A DNA stretch of 64,000 nucleotides from Lachnospiraceae bacterium. GTDB taxonomy: Bacteria > Bacillota > Clostridia > Lachnospirales > Lachnospiraceae. A program made the translations under genes and the position numbers. This document shows, in pieces, positions 57,305-64,000 of the stretch (position 1 is its first letter; each line of letters opens with the position of its first letter). The notes under the pieces were generated by a model, which was not told the DNA's origin, ran no database searches, and saw only the letters and a program-made list of their open reading frames with translations. The DNA lies in contig CAJTDB010000005.1 of the NCBI GenBank assembly GCA_910574965.1, forward strand, positions 62,001-126,000, given 5' to 3'.

Positions 57305-57739
57305 ATGGTGTGGAAAGTATTGCTTGTCATTTTGGTGATCCTGGTCATCATTCTGGCAGTTTTATATTACTTCGGCAGTAAAATGCAGAAGAAACAGGAG
57401 GAGAACCAGGCACAGTTAGAGGCGATGGCGCAGACGGTCAGTATGCTGATTATTGACAAAAAGAGGCTGCGGGTCAAGGACTCCGGACTGCCGGCCATAG
57501 TCATTGATCAGGTGCCGAAGTATCTCCGGCGGTCCAAGATGCCTATTGTGAAGGCGAAAGTAGGTCCTAAGGTCATGAACCTGATTGCAGACGAGAAGAT
57601 CTTTGAACAGCTTCCCGTGAAGAAGGAAGTAAAAGTCGTTGTAAGCGGCATTTACATCACAGCCATCAAAGGTGCCAGAGGCGGAATTGAGAAGGTCCCG
57701 CCCAAAAAAGGATTTTTCAAAAGATTATTTCACAAGTAA
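57305..57739 (+). CDS. Conserved hypothetical membrane-anchored protein
   Basis: The 144-residue protein has one N-terminal helix (about 3-24: LLVILVILVIILAVLYYF), a short coiled coil (about 26-45) and a basic soluble domain with KAKVGPKVMNLIADEKIF and PVKKEVKVVVSGIYI. It ends in a highly basic tail (KKGFFKRLFHK). No named family comes to mind. The soluble domain is predicted to face the cytoplasm. It has its own leader hairpin and terminator, so it is monocistronic. Confidence 0.75.
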   Translation: MVWKVLLVILVILVIILAVLYYFGSKMQKKQEENQAQLEAMAQTVSMLIIDKKRLRVKDSGLPAIVIDQVPKYLRRSKMPIVKAKVGPKVMNLIADEKIFEQLPVKKEVKVVVSGIYITAIKGARGGIEKVPPKKGFFKRLFHK

Positions 57740-57743
57740 GAAG

Positions 57744-57787
57744 AAAAGCCCTGCAGGATAATATGGATATTCCTGCGGGGCTTTTTT
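57744..57787. terminator. Bidirectional terminator
   Basis: AAAAGCCC-GCAGGA and TCCTGC-GGGGCTTTTTT pair between the convergent 57305 and symporter genes. Confidence 0.88.
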
Positions 57788-57814
57788 ATAGATCGCCGGT
57801 TCACGGGCCGGCAG

Positions 57815-58990
57815 TTATTTGCTTTCGGCAATGTGATGCTTTTTGGCATATCCGGTGAGGATAAGTGTTAATGCTCCATCGCCGGTGACGTTGCATGCGG
57901 TCCCAAAACTATCCTGAAGGGCAAAAATCGTCAGCATCAGAGCCGTTCCTGTATTGTCGAACAGAAGAATACCGGTGATAAGTCCAAGGGAGGCTACGAC
58001 AGTCCCGCCTGGTACGCCGGGTGCACCCAATGCGAAGACGCCTAAAAGCAGGCAGAAAAGAATCATCGTACCCATAGCAGGCATTTTGCCATAAAGAATC
58101 TGGGATACGGTCATAACAAAGAAAACCTCCGTCAAAACAGAACCGCACAGATGAATATTGGCAAACAGCGGTACGCCGAAGCTTACCATATCTTCCCGGA
58201 GTATGGAAGATTTCCGGGCACAGCGCAGAGCAACTGCAAGAGTCGCGGCGGAAGACATAGTCCCGACAGCCGTAAGATAGGCCGGACCGTAGTGCCGCAG
58301 GACTTCGATGGGATTCTTCCCGGAGTAGATGCCTGCAAGAACATACAACAGAGCCATCCAGAGATAGTGTCCGATCATAACGATCAAAATCACTTTCAGA
58401 AAGACCGGAAGCTGGCGCGTGATAGTGCCTTCGTAGGAAAGACCGCAGAAAGTACAGGCAATGAATACGGGCAAAATCGGTATGATGACTCTCGTTACAA
58501 TCTGAAGGACGATCTGCTGGAACTCTTCCAGGATCTCTGCAGTCCGTTCAGAGCCGGTCCAGGTAACTCCAAGGCCCACCAGAACGGAAAATACCAGTGC
58601 GCTCATAACGCTCATGATCTGCGGGATTTCCAGTTGGAAGACTACATCGGGAAGCGTCTTAAGTCCTTCCGCTGAGGAAACGATGGAAAGGTGGGGAATC
58701 AGTCCATAACCTGCCAGCATGGCGAAAAATGCGGCTCCAATGGAGGAGCCATAGGCGATCAGGAGTGCTACCCCCAGCATTTTAGAGGCATTTTTTCCAA
58801 GCCTTGTGATGGAAGGCGCAATAAAGCCGATGACAATCAGCGGTACACAGAAGGTGATGATCTGGCCCATGACCTGTTTTAAAGTTACAATAATGTTCAT
58901 AAATGTCTCGTTTGCAGTAAGGCCCGCAAGGATGCCGATTACGACACCGGCCAAAAGCCGGAACGGAAGACTTTGAAATAATTTTTTCAT
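57815..58990 (-). CDS. Dicarboxylate/amino acid:cation symporter (DAACS family)
   Basis: The 391-residue protein has about eight membrane helices and two re-entrant loops of the SLC1/GltP-type transporters. SSAATLAVALRCA corresponds to the first serine-rich hairpin and GVPGGTVVASLGLI to the second; the following helix has TGTALMLTIFALQDSFGTACNVTGDGALTLIL with substrate-site residues. The substrate is probably a C4-dicarboxylate, glutamate or serine/threonine. Confidence 0.9.
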   Translation of the reverse strand: MKKLFQSLPFRLLAGVVIGILAGLTANETFMNIIVTLKQVMGQIITFCVPLIVIGFIAPSITRLGKNASKMLGVALLIAYGSSIGAAFFAMLAGYGLIPHLSIVSSAEGLKTLPDVVFQLEIPQIMSVMSALVFSVLVGLGVTWTGSERTAEILEEFQQIVLQIVTRVIIPILPVFIACTFCGLSYEGTITRQLPVFLKVILIVMIGHYLWMALLYVLAGIYSGKNPIEVLRHYGPAYLTAVGTMSSAATLAVALRCARKSSILREDMVSFGVPLFANIHLCGSVLTEVFFVMTVSQILYGKMPAMGTMILFCLLLGVFALGAPGVPGGTVVASLGLITGILLFDNTGTALMLTIFALQDSFGTACNVTGDGALTLILTGYAKKHHIAESK

Positions 58991-59137
58991 GATGATGTTC
59001 TCCTTTTCTGTTGCAGACTGCCGGAACTTTGCTTCCGATCTGTCTTTGGAGTATGTCTAAGGATCGGCTGCTGACCGATCCGAGCAGACTCTAATATAGT
59101 ATATTTCATTTTGGAGAATTTGATAATAAAAAGAGAA

Positions 59138-59177
59138 ACTGCCGCAGTACGCGCTTGTACCCGCGTGCCGCGGCAGT
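59138..59177 (-). terminator. metK terminator
   Basis: ACTGCCGC and GCGGCAGT pair with an extended GC-rich inner stem. On the minus strand TTTCTCTTTTTATT follows. Confidence 0.88.
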
Positions 59178-59194
59178 CGTATAAGGACTGCTTT

Positions 59195-60382
59195 TTAAAG
59201 GTATGCTTTTAAAGCCTCTGCCCGGTCTGTTCTCTCCCACGGAAGGTCCAGATCGGTGCGTCCGAAGTGCCCGTAAGCGGCGGTCTGTTTGTAGATAGGC
59301 CGGCGCAGGTCGAGCATCTTAATGATCCCGGCCGGGCGCAGGTCAAAATTCTCGCGGATAATTTCCACCAGCTTCTGGTCCGGAAGCTTTCCGGTGCCAA
59401 AAGTATCCACCATAACGGAAGTGGGTCTTGCGACACCGATGGCATAGGAGAGCTGAATCTCACACTTGTCGGCCAGTCCTGCAGCTACGATGTTTTTGGC
59501 TGCATAACGCGCTGCATAAGCGGCAGAACGGTCTACTTTCGTACAGTCTTTGCCGGAAAATGCACCGCCGCCATGGCGTGCATATCCGCCGTATGTATCC
59601 ACAATGATCTTGCGTCCGGTCAGTCCGCTGTCTCCGTGGGGTCCGCCGATTACAAAGCGGCCTGTAGGATTGATGAAAAATTTCGTCTCTGCATCCACCA
59701 GATCAGCCGGAAGGACGGCATCGAACACATGTTTTTTGATGTCGGCATGAATCTGCTCCTGAGTCACGTCATCACTGTGCTGAGTGGACAGAACAACCGC
59801 ATCCAGACGAATGGGTTTTCCGTTTTCGTCGTATTCTACCGTTACCTGAGTCTTGCCGTCCGGACGAAGATAGGGCAGGGTGCCGTCTTTGCGGACCTGT
59901 GTGAGACGAAGGGCCAGCTTGTGCGCCAGGGCGATGGGATAGGGCATCATCTCCGGCGTCTCGTTGGAAGCATAACCGAACATCATACCCTGATCTCCGG
60001 CTCCGATGGCTTCAATCTCGCTGTCATCCATCTGATTTTCCTTGGCTTCAAGGGCTTTGTTGACGCCCATGGCAATGTCGGTGGACTGCTCATCAATCGC
60101 AGTGATTACTGCGCAGGTATTGGCATCAAAGCCGAATTTTCCTCTGGTGTAGCCGATTTCCCGGATGGTATCCCGGACGATTTTCTGCATATCTACATAA
60201 GCATTGGTTGTGATTTCGCCCATGACAAGCACCAGTCCGGTGGTTGTACAGGTCTCGCAGGCAACACGGCTCATGGGGTCCTGTTCCATTAAAGCGTCCA
60301 ATATGGCATCAGAGATCTGATCGCACATTTTGTCCGGATGCCCTTCGGTTACGGATTCTGAAGTAAACAATAATTTTTCCAT
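59195..60382 (-). CDS. metK: S-adenosylmethionine synthetase
   Basis: The 395-residue enzyme makes S-adenosylmethionine from methionine and ATP. Signatures: [36 protein letters not shown] and [16 protein letters not shown]. The start at 60382 is preceded by AAAGGAG, and a longer frame upstream lies in the riboswitch region. Expression is controlled by a SAM-I riboswitch and terminator in the leader. Confidence 0.97.
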   Translation of the reverse strand: MEKLLFTSESVTEGHPDKMCDQISDAILDALMEQDPMSRVACETCTTTGLVLVMGEITTNAYVDMQKIVRDTIREIGYTRGKFGFDANTCAVITAIDEQSTDIAMGVNKALEAKENQMDDSEIEAIGAGDQGMMFGYASNETPEMMPYPIALAHKLALRLTQVRKDGTLPYLRPDGKTQVTVEYDENGKPIRLDAVVLSTQHSDDVTQEQIHADIKKHVFDAVLPADLVDAETKFFINPTGRFVIGGPHGDSGLTGRKIIVDTYGGYARHGGGAFSGKDCTKVDRSAAYAARYAAKNIVAAGLADKCEIQLSYAIGVARPTSVMVDTFGTGKLPDQKLVEIIRENFDLRPAGIIKMLDLRRPIYKQTAAYGHFGRTDLDLPWERTDRAEALKAYL

Positions 60383-60423
60383 AGGTACTCCTTTCGTTTC
60401 AAATGACTTTGGAAATAAAGAAA

Positions 60424-60562
60424 GGCCCGCATAAGCGGACCTGATAAAATCATTCACCAAATCCTCTTATTGTTCGATCACTCGCTCAGGTTAGCACCTT
60501 CCTGTATACAGGGGTTGCCGGGTTTCACAGATCCTATGTATCTCCACCGCTCTGAATAAGAG
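60424..60562 (-). ncRNA. SAM-I (S-box) riboswitch with terminator
   Basis: The minus-strand leader contains the S-box core: P1 arms CTCTTATT / AATAAGAG (60555-60562 with 60464-60471), AGAGCGGTGGAGA, GATCTGTGAAACCCGGCAACC, AAGGTGCTAACCTGAGCGAG. An expression-platform terminator GGTCCGC-TTAT-GCGGGCC with a TTTCTTT tract follows at 60419-60441. High SAM would stop transcription before metK. Confidence 0.95.
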
Positions 60563-60593
60563 AAATTACGATATGGGCTTTTCTTTGTCTATT

Positions 60594-60622
60594 AAGATAC
60601 TCCAGACAGAGAAAAAAGTCAA
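60594..60622 (-). promoter_or_regulatory. metK promoter
   Basis: On the minus strand TTGACT (60617-60622) and TATCTT (60594-60599) are 17 bases apart, just ahead of the riboswitch. Confidence 0.7.
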
Positions 60623-60680
60623 GAGGTTCCGATGATTTTACAGTGTTTTACAAAAAGTTTATAAATACTGTGTGGGACTT

Positions 60681-60689
60681 GTGGTATAA
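60681..60689 (+). promoter_or_regulatory. Extended -10 promoter of the two-component operon
   Basis: TGGTATAAT gives a TG-N extended -10 about 35 bases ahead of the kinase start, without a clear -35. Confidence 0.5.
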
Positions 60690-60722
60690 TCTTAAAATAG
60701 CAGAAAGATGGAGGAGAGAACC

Positions 60723-61814
60723 GTGAACCTGAAAACGAAGCTCATCATTACGTTCGGTGTGGTGATCGCTGTTCCCCTGTTTCTGATCACCATCGTGTTT
60801 ACCGGTTTTATGAGTCTGCAGCCTGTGGAGGTGGCAACACCTCAGACCAGGGAATTTCTTGGTGAGATGCTCCTGTCGGTGATTCTGATTATGGCGATGA
60901 CCAGCAGTTTTCTAATCGCCTGGATCTATCGGAGCATCTTAAGCCCCATTGAGACGCTGAAGAAAGCCACAAGGAACATCCGGGACGGCAATCTGGACTT
61001 TGAAGTGGATATCGAGGACAACGACGAGATCGGAGAGCTGTGCGCGGACTTTGAGGAGATGCGCATCCGGCTGAAAGAGTCTACCGAGGAGAAGGTAGTT
61101 TTCGACAGCCAGAACAAGGAACTGATCAGCAACATTTCCCATGACCTGAAGACGCCTATTACGGCCATTAAAGGCTACGTGGAGGGCCTTCTGGATGGTG
61201 TGGCCGATACGCCGGAAAAACAGCAGAAATATCTGAGGACCATTTACAATAAAGCCAACGATATGGATCGGCTGATTAACGAACTGACGTTCTATTCCAA
61301 GATCGATACCAACCGCATTCCCTATACATTCAGTAAAATCAATGTGCGTGAATATTTTGACGACTGTGTGGAGGATATCGGGCTGGAGCTGAGCCAGCAG
61401 CAGATAGAGCTGACTTACACCAATGAAGTGGCAAGGGATGTGCTGGTCATTGCGGACGCGGAACAGATGAAACGTGTCATTAATAATATTGTGGGAAATT
61501 CCATAAAATATATGGATAAGCCGGATCCTTTTATCCGAATCAGTGTGTTGGACGTAGGGGATTTTATTCAGGTGGAGATCGAGGATAACGGACGCGGCAT
61601 TGCCGCGAAAGACGTTCCCTATATCTTCGACCGTTTTTACCGGACCGATACTTCCAGAAATTCATCCAAAGGAGGGAGCGGAATCGGACTTTCCATTGTT
61701 CATAAGATCCTGGAAGATCACGGCGGGAAGGTCTGGGTGACCAGTCGGGAAGAGGAAGGAACGACCATGTATTTTGTTCTTAGAAAATATCAGGAGGTGC
61801 CAGTAAGTGAGTAA
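60723..61814 (+). CDS. Sensor histidine kinase
   Basis: The 363-residue kinase has two membrane helices (about 7-28 and 50-75) with a very short outer loop, a HAMP domain (about 76-128), a HisKA dimerisation helix with the phospho-histidine in NISHDLKTPITAIKGY and a HATPase_c domain (N box NNIVGNSIKYM, G boxes DNGRGIA and GGSGIGLSIV). I chose the GTG at 60723 because GGAGGAG precedes it; an ATG at 60708 overlaps that site. The short loop suggests intramembrane sensing, as in cell-envelope kinases. It overlaps the response regulator gene by eight bases. Confidence 0.92.
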   Translation: MNLKTKLIITFGVVIAVPLFLITIVFTGFMSLQPVEVATPQTREFLGEMLLSVILIMAMTSSFLIAWIYRSILSPIETLKKATRNIRDGNLDFEVDIEDNDEIGELCADFEEMRIRLKESTEEKVVFDSQNKELISNISHDLKTPITAIKGYVEGLLDGVADTPEKQQKYLRTIYNKANDMDRLINELTFYSKIDTNRIPYTFSKINVREYFDDCVEDIGLELSQQQIELTYTNEVARDVLVIADAEQMKRVINNIVGNSIKYMDKPDPFIRISVLDVGDFIQVEIEDNGRGIAAKDVPYIFDRFYRTDTSRNSSKGGSGIGLSIVHKILEDHGGKVWVTSREEEGTTMYFVLRKYQEVPVSE

Positions 61815-62496
61815 AATATTAATTATTGAAGATGAAGAAGCCATTGCTGACCTTGAGAAAGATTATTTGGAGCTGAGCGGTTTTACTGTGGAGATCGAAG
61901 AAAGAGGAGACACCGGTCTTACAAGAGCCTTGACAGAGGAATTTAATCTAATCATACTGGATCTTATGCTTCCCGGAGTAGACGGGTTTGAGATCTGCCG
62001 GCAGATACGGGAGGAAAAGAATATTCCGGTGATTATGGTATCAGCCAAAAAAGACGATATCGACAAGATCCGCGGTCTGGGTCTTGGCGCCGATGACTAC
62101 ATGACCAAGCCGTTTAGCCCAAGCGAGCTTGTGGCGCGGGTAAAGGCACATATGGCCCGTTATGAGCGTCTGATCGGGAGCGGCATTCAGGAAAATGAGA
62201 TTGTGGAAATCCGGGGGATCAAGATTGACAAGACTGCCCGTCGGGTGTGGATCAATGGGGAAGAGAAGGCATTTACCTCCAAAGAGTTCGATCTGCTCAC
62301 GTTTCTTGCCCAGAATCCCAATCATGTGTTTACGAAAGAAGAGCTGTTCAGCAAGATCTGGGATATGGAATCCATCGGGGATATTGCCACGGTGACGGTC
62401 CATATTAAGAAGATCCGGGAGAAGATCGAATTCAATACGGCAAAGCCTCAGTATATCGAGACCATCTGGGGAGTCGGATACCGGTTCAAAGTGTAG
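61807..62496 (+). CDS. OmpR/PhoB-family response regulator
   Basis: The 229-residue protein has a receiver domain (1-120; acidic pocket EDEE, phospho-aspartate in LIILDLMLPGVDGFE, K in TKPFSPSEL) and a C-terminal winged helix (about 130-228; FTSKEFDLLTFLAQNPNHVFTKEEL, VTVHIKKIREKI, YIETIWGVGYRF). The start is a GTG at 61807 overlapping the kinase gene. Regulated genes cannot be inferred from the window. Confidence 0.95.
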   Translation: MSKILIIEDEEAIADLEKDYLELSGFTVEIEERGDTGLTRALTEEFNLIILDLMLPGVDGFEICRQIREEKNIPVIMVSAKKDDIDKIRGLGLGADDYMTKPFSPSELVARVKAHMARYERLIGSGIQENEIVEIRGIKIDKTARRVWINGEEKAFTSKEFDLLTFLAQNPNHVFTKEELFSKIWDMESIGDIATVTVHIKKIREKIEFNTAKPQYIETIWGVGYRFKV

Positions 62497-62513
62497 GCTG
62501 CGGTTCAGCCTAC
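62493..62513. terminator. Compact hairpin overlapping both stop codons
   Basis: GTAGGCTG and CAGCCTAC pair over 8 bp around CGGTT. The response regulator stop (62494-62496) and the murA stop (62505-62507) both fall within it. It may protect or terminate both converging transcripts. Confidence 0.5.
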
Positions 62514-63797
62514 TTTCAGGCGGAATTTCTGGATCTCCTTCTCGCTTGCGACTTTCTCAATCTTCGCACCGAGGCCCTGGAATTTAAGATCCAGGTTTTC
62601 ATATCCGCGTTCAATATAGTAGATATCATCTACGATGGTGATGCCTTCCGCTGCCAGCCCTGCGATAACAAGGGCTGCGCCTGCGCGAAGATCCGGGGCA
62701 CTTACACGGGCGCCGGTAAAGCGCTCCACGCCGCTGATAACGGCCACATTGCCCTCTACCTTTACAGAAGCGCCCATACGCGCCAGCTCGTCCACGTAGC
62801 GGAACCGGTTTTCGAAGATGCTTTCGGTTACGATACTGGTACCGTCTGCCAGGGCAAGAGATACGGCCATCTGGGGCTGCATATCCGTAGGGAATCCCGG
62901 ATAGGGCATCGTCTTCACATGGGTGCTCTGAAGTTTTTCCGGTCCGATCACACGGACAGCATCGTCATACTCATACACTTTGCAGCCGAGTTCGAGAAGC
63001 TTGGAGCTGGTTGCTTCCAAATGTTTCGGTATTACATTATGAAGGATGATATCTCCGCCGGTGACGGCAGACGCGAACATAAACGTTCCGGCCTCAATCT
63101 GGTCCGGAATGATGGAGTATTCGGTCTTGTGCAGGGACCGGACGCCTTTGATGCGGATCACGTCCGTGCCGGCGCCTTTGATGCTGGCTCCCATGCTGTT
63201 CAGGAAATTTGCCACGTCTACCACATGGGGTTCTTTGGCGGCATTTTCGATGGTGGTGTTTCCGTCTGCCATAACAGCAGCCATCATAATGTTGATCGTC
63301 GCTCCCACACTGACCATATCAAGGAAAATATGTGCGCCGTGAAGGGTTTCTGCCTCTGCGATGACAAAGCCGTGTTCTACTTTTGTCTTGGCCCCCATGG
63401 CTTTAAAGCCTTTCAGATGCTGGTCGATGGGACGGCTGCCGATGTTGCATCCGCCCGGAAGGGGAACCTGTGCTTTTCTGTATTTGCCCAGCAGGGCGCC
63501 GAGCAGATAATAAGACGCCCGGATCTTTTTCATGCTTTCGCTTTCCACGATAAAATTTTCCACACTGGATCCGTTGATCTTCACTGCATGGCTGTTGATG
63601 CGTTCCACACGTGTGCCGATTTTTTCCATGGCATCTAAAAGCGCATTAATATCCCGGACATCCGGAAGATTGTCTATATATACGGTTTCATTTGTCATAT
63701 TTGCAGCGGCAAGGATTGCAAGTGCCGCGTTCTTTGCCCCGCCGATCTCTACTTCGCCGTACAGCGGGATTCCGCCCTTAATAATATACTGTTCCAC
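62505..63797 (-). CDS. murA: UDP-N-acetylglucosamine 1-carboxyvinyltransferase
   Basis: The 430-residue enzyme transfers enolpyruvate from PEP to UDP-GlcNAc in the first committed step of peptidoglycan synthesis. K near residue 22 (GGAKNAALAIL), the catalytic-loop cysteine in PLPGGCNIGSRPIDQH (about 112-127) and the repeated inside-out barrel units are visible. The presence of cysteine rather than aspartate in the loop predicts fosfomycin sensitivity at this enzyme. Firmicutes often carry two MurA paralogues. No further gene is seen from 63798 to 64000, which is A+T-rich leader sequence. Confidence 0.96.
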   Translation of the reverse strand: MEQYIIKGGIPLYGEVEIGGAKNAALAILAAANMTNETVYIDNLPDVRDINALLDAMEKIGTRVERINSHAVKINGSSVENFIVESESMKKIRASYYLLGALLGKYRKAQVPLPGGCNIGSRPIDQHLKGFKAMGAKTKVEHGFVIAEAETLHGAHIFLDMVSVGATINIMMAAVMADGNTTIENAAKEPHVVDVANFLNSMGASIKGAGTDVIRIKGVRSLHKTEYSIIPDQIEAGTFMFASAVTGGDIILHNVIPKHLEATSSKLLELGCKVYEYDDAVRVIGPEKLQSTHVKTMPYPGFPTDMQPQMAVSLALADGTSIVTESIFENRFRYVDELARMGASVKVEGNVAVISGVERFTGARVSAPDLRAGAALVIAGLAAEGITIVDDIYYIERGYENLDLKFQGLGAKIEKVASEKEIQKFRLKVG

Positions 63798-64000
63798 GAT
63801 TCCACCTCATCGTTTTGCTACGATTTATTTTCTATGTAAAGCTTGCGCCGAAAAGGCACTTCTTATTCGCTGTTTTTTTATTTGTAAAATGTATAAATCT
63901 GCCAGTTTTTATTTTTGATTAAAATGCATAGAATGAACTGCATATCTTTGTTATTATATATTAAGGGTGGGGAAAAATCAATGAACACTTTGTCAAAAAA

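Noticed and set aside
59267-60292. 341-codon plus-strand frame opposite metK
   Set aside because: metK is unmistakable with a riboswitch; long antisense frames are expected in such GC-balanced conserved genes.
62919-63638. 239-codon plus-strand frame opposite murA
   Set aside because: It has no ribosome site and is a shadow of murA.

Overview
The window looks like a chromosomal segment of a gut-type Firmicute, most likely Lachnospiraceae (Clostridia, moderate GC). This rests on strong AGGAGG ribosome binding sites, a SAM-I riboswitch on metK, a T-box on ilvB, a CIRCE box on hsp20, the rpsF-ssb-rpsR and gdpP-rplI-dnaB blocks, and a large set of corrinoid methyltransferase genes. No database search was possible, so names rest on recognisable motifs, lengths and context.

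Layout. 0.4-4.6 kb: an ECF sigma factor coupled to a membrane-anchored beta-propeller protein (a possible anti-sigma pair), a 27-residue remnant of an AAA-ATPase-like gene, an LRR-like protein and a hotdog thioesterase. 4.6-8.7 kb: fructose operon fruK-fruA plus a DeoR regulator. 8.9-9.5 kb: CIRCE-controlled hsp20. 9.5-15.3 kb: a small integrated element (tyrosine integrase, tRNA-like hairpin, replication and excision-like genes, divergent xre / HExxH pair, YafQ-type toxin-antitoxin, frameshifted Uma2 gene) whose right edge abuts a transketolase gene lacking its 5' end. 16-22.6 kb: SDR, NADAR, cyclase-like hydrolase, GH13 glucosidase and a padR-DUF1700-DUF4097 operon.

22.6-41.4 kb is the most distinctive region. 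It looks like a complete corrinoid-dependent demethylation system: two URO-D-family substrate methyltransferases, three corrinoid proteins, a methyl-THF-type methyltransferase, a ferredoxin-domain reductive activator and a second activator lacking that domain, a DUF2284 protein, a GPH/MFS transporter, a YjiH-type membrane protein, an arylamine N-acetyltransferase, three PucR-type regulators and a GntR regulator. The inferred flow is: a methylated substrate is imported, its methyl group moves to the corrinoid protein and then to tetrahydrofolate, and the activator rescues cobalt(II).

41.5-64 kb holds a hypothetical gene behind a SigD-like -10, a ferredoxin-type aldo/keto reductase, a serine recombinase, an epimerase-cytidylyltransferase-dehydrogenase cassette suggesting CDP-ribitol synthesis, ilvB/ilvN, a phosphopantetheinyl transferase, a sirtuin, ribosomal and replication genes, a dicarboxylate-type symporter, metK, a two-component system and murA.

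The best candidate for something undescribed is a recurring 5'-UTR RNA element (fruA, the 28.9 kb corrinoid gene in a perfect-length 102-bp tandem, ilvN, with short variants before ilvB, the methyl-THF methyltransferase, the 57.3 kb gene and perhaps the sirtuin). It has a conserved inner hairpin, an outer stem whose sequence changes while pairing is kept, and an invariant GCGGAAC just before the Shine-Dalgarno.
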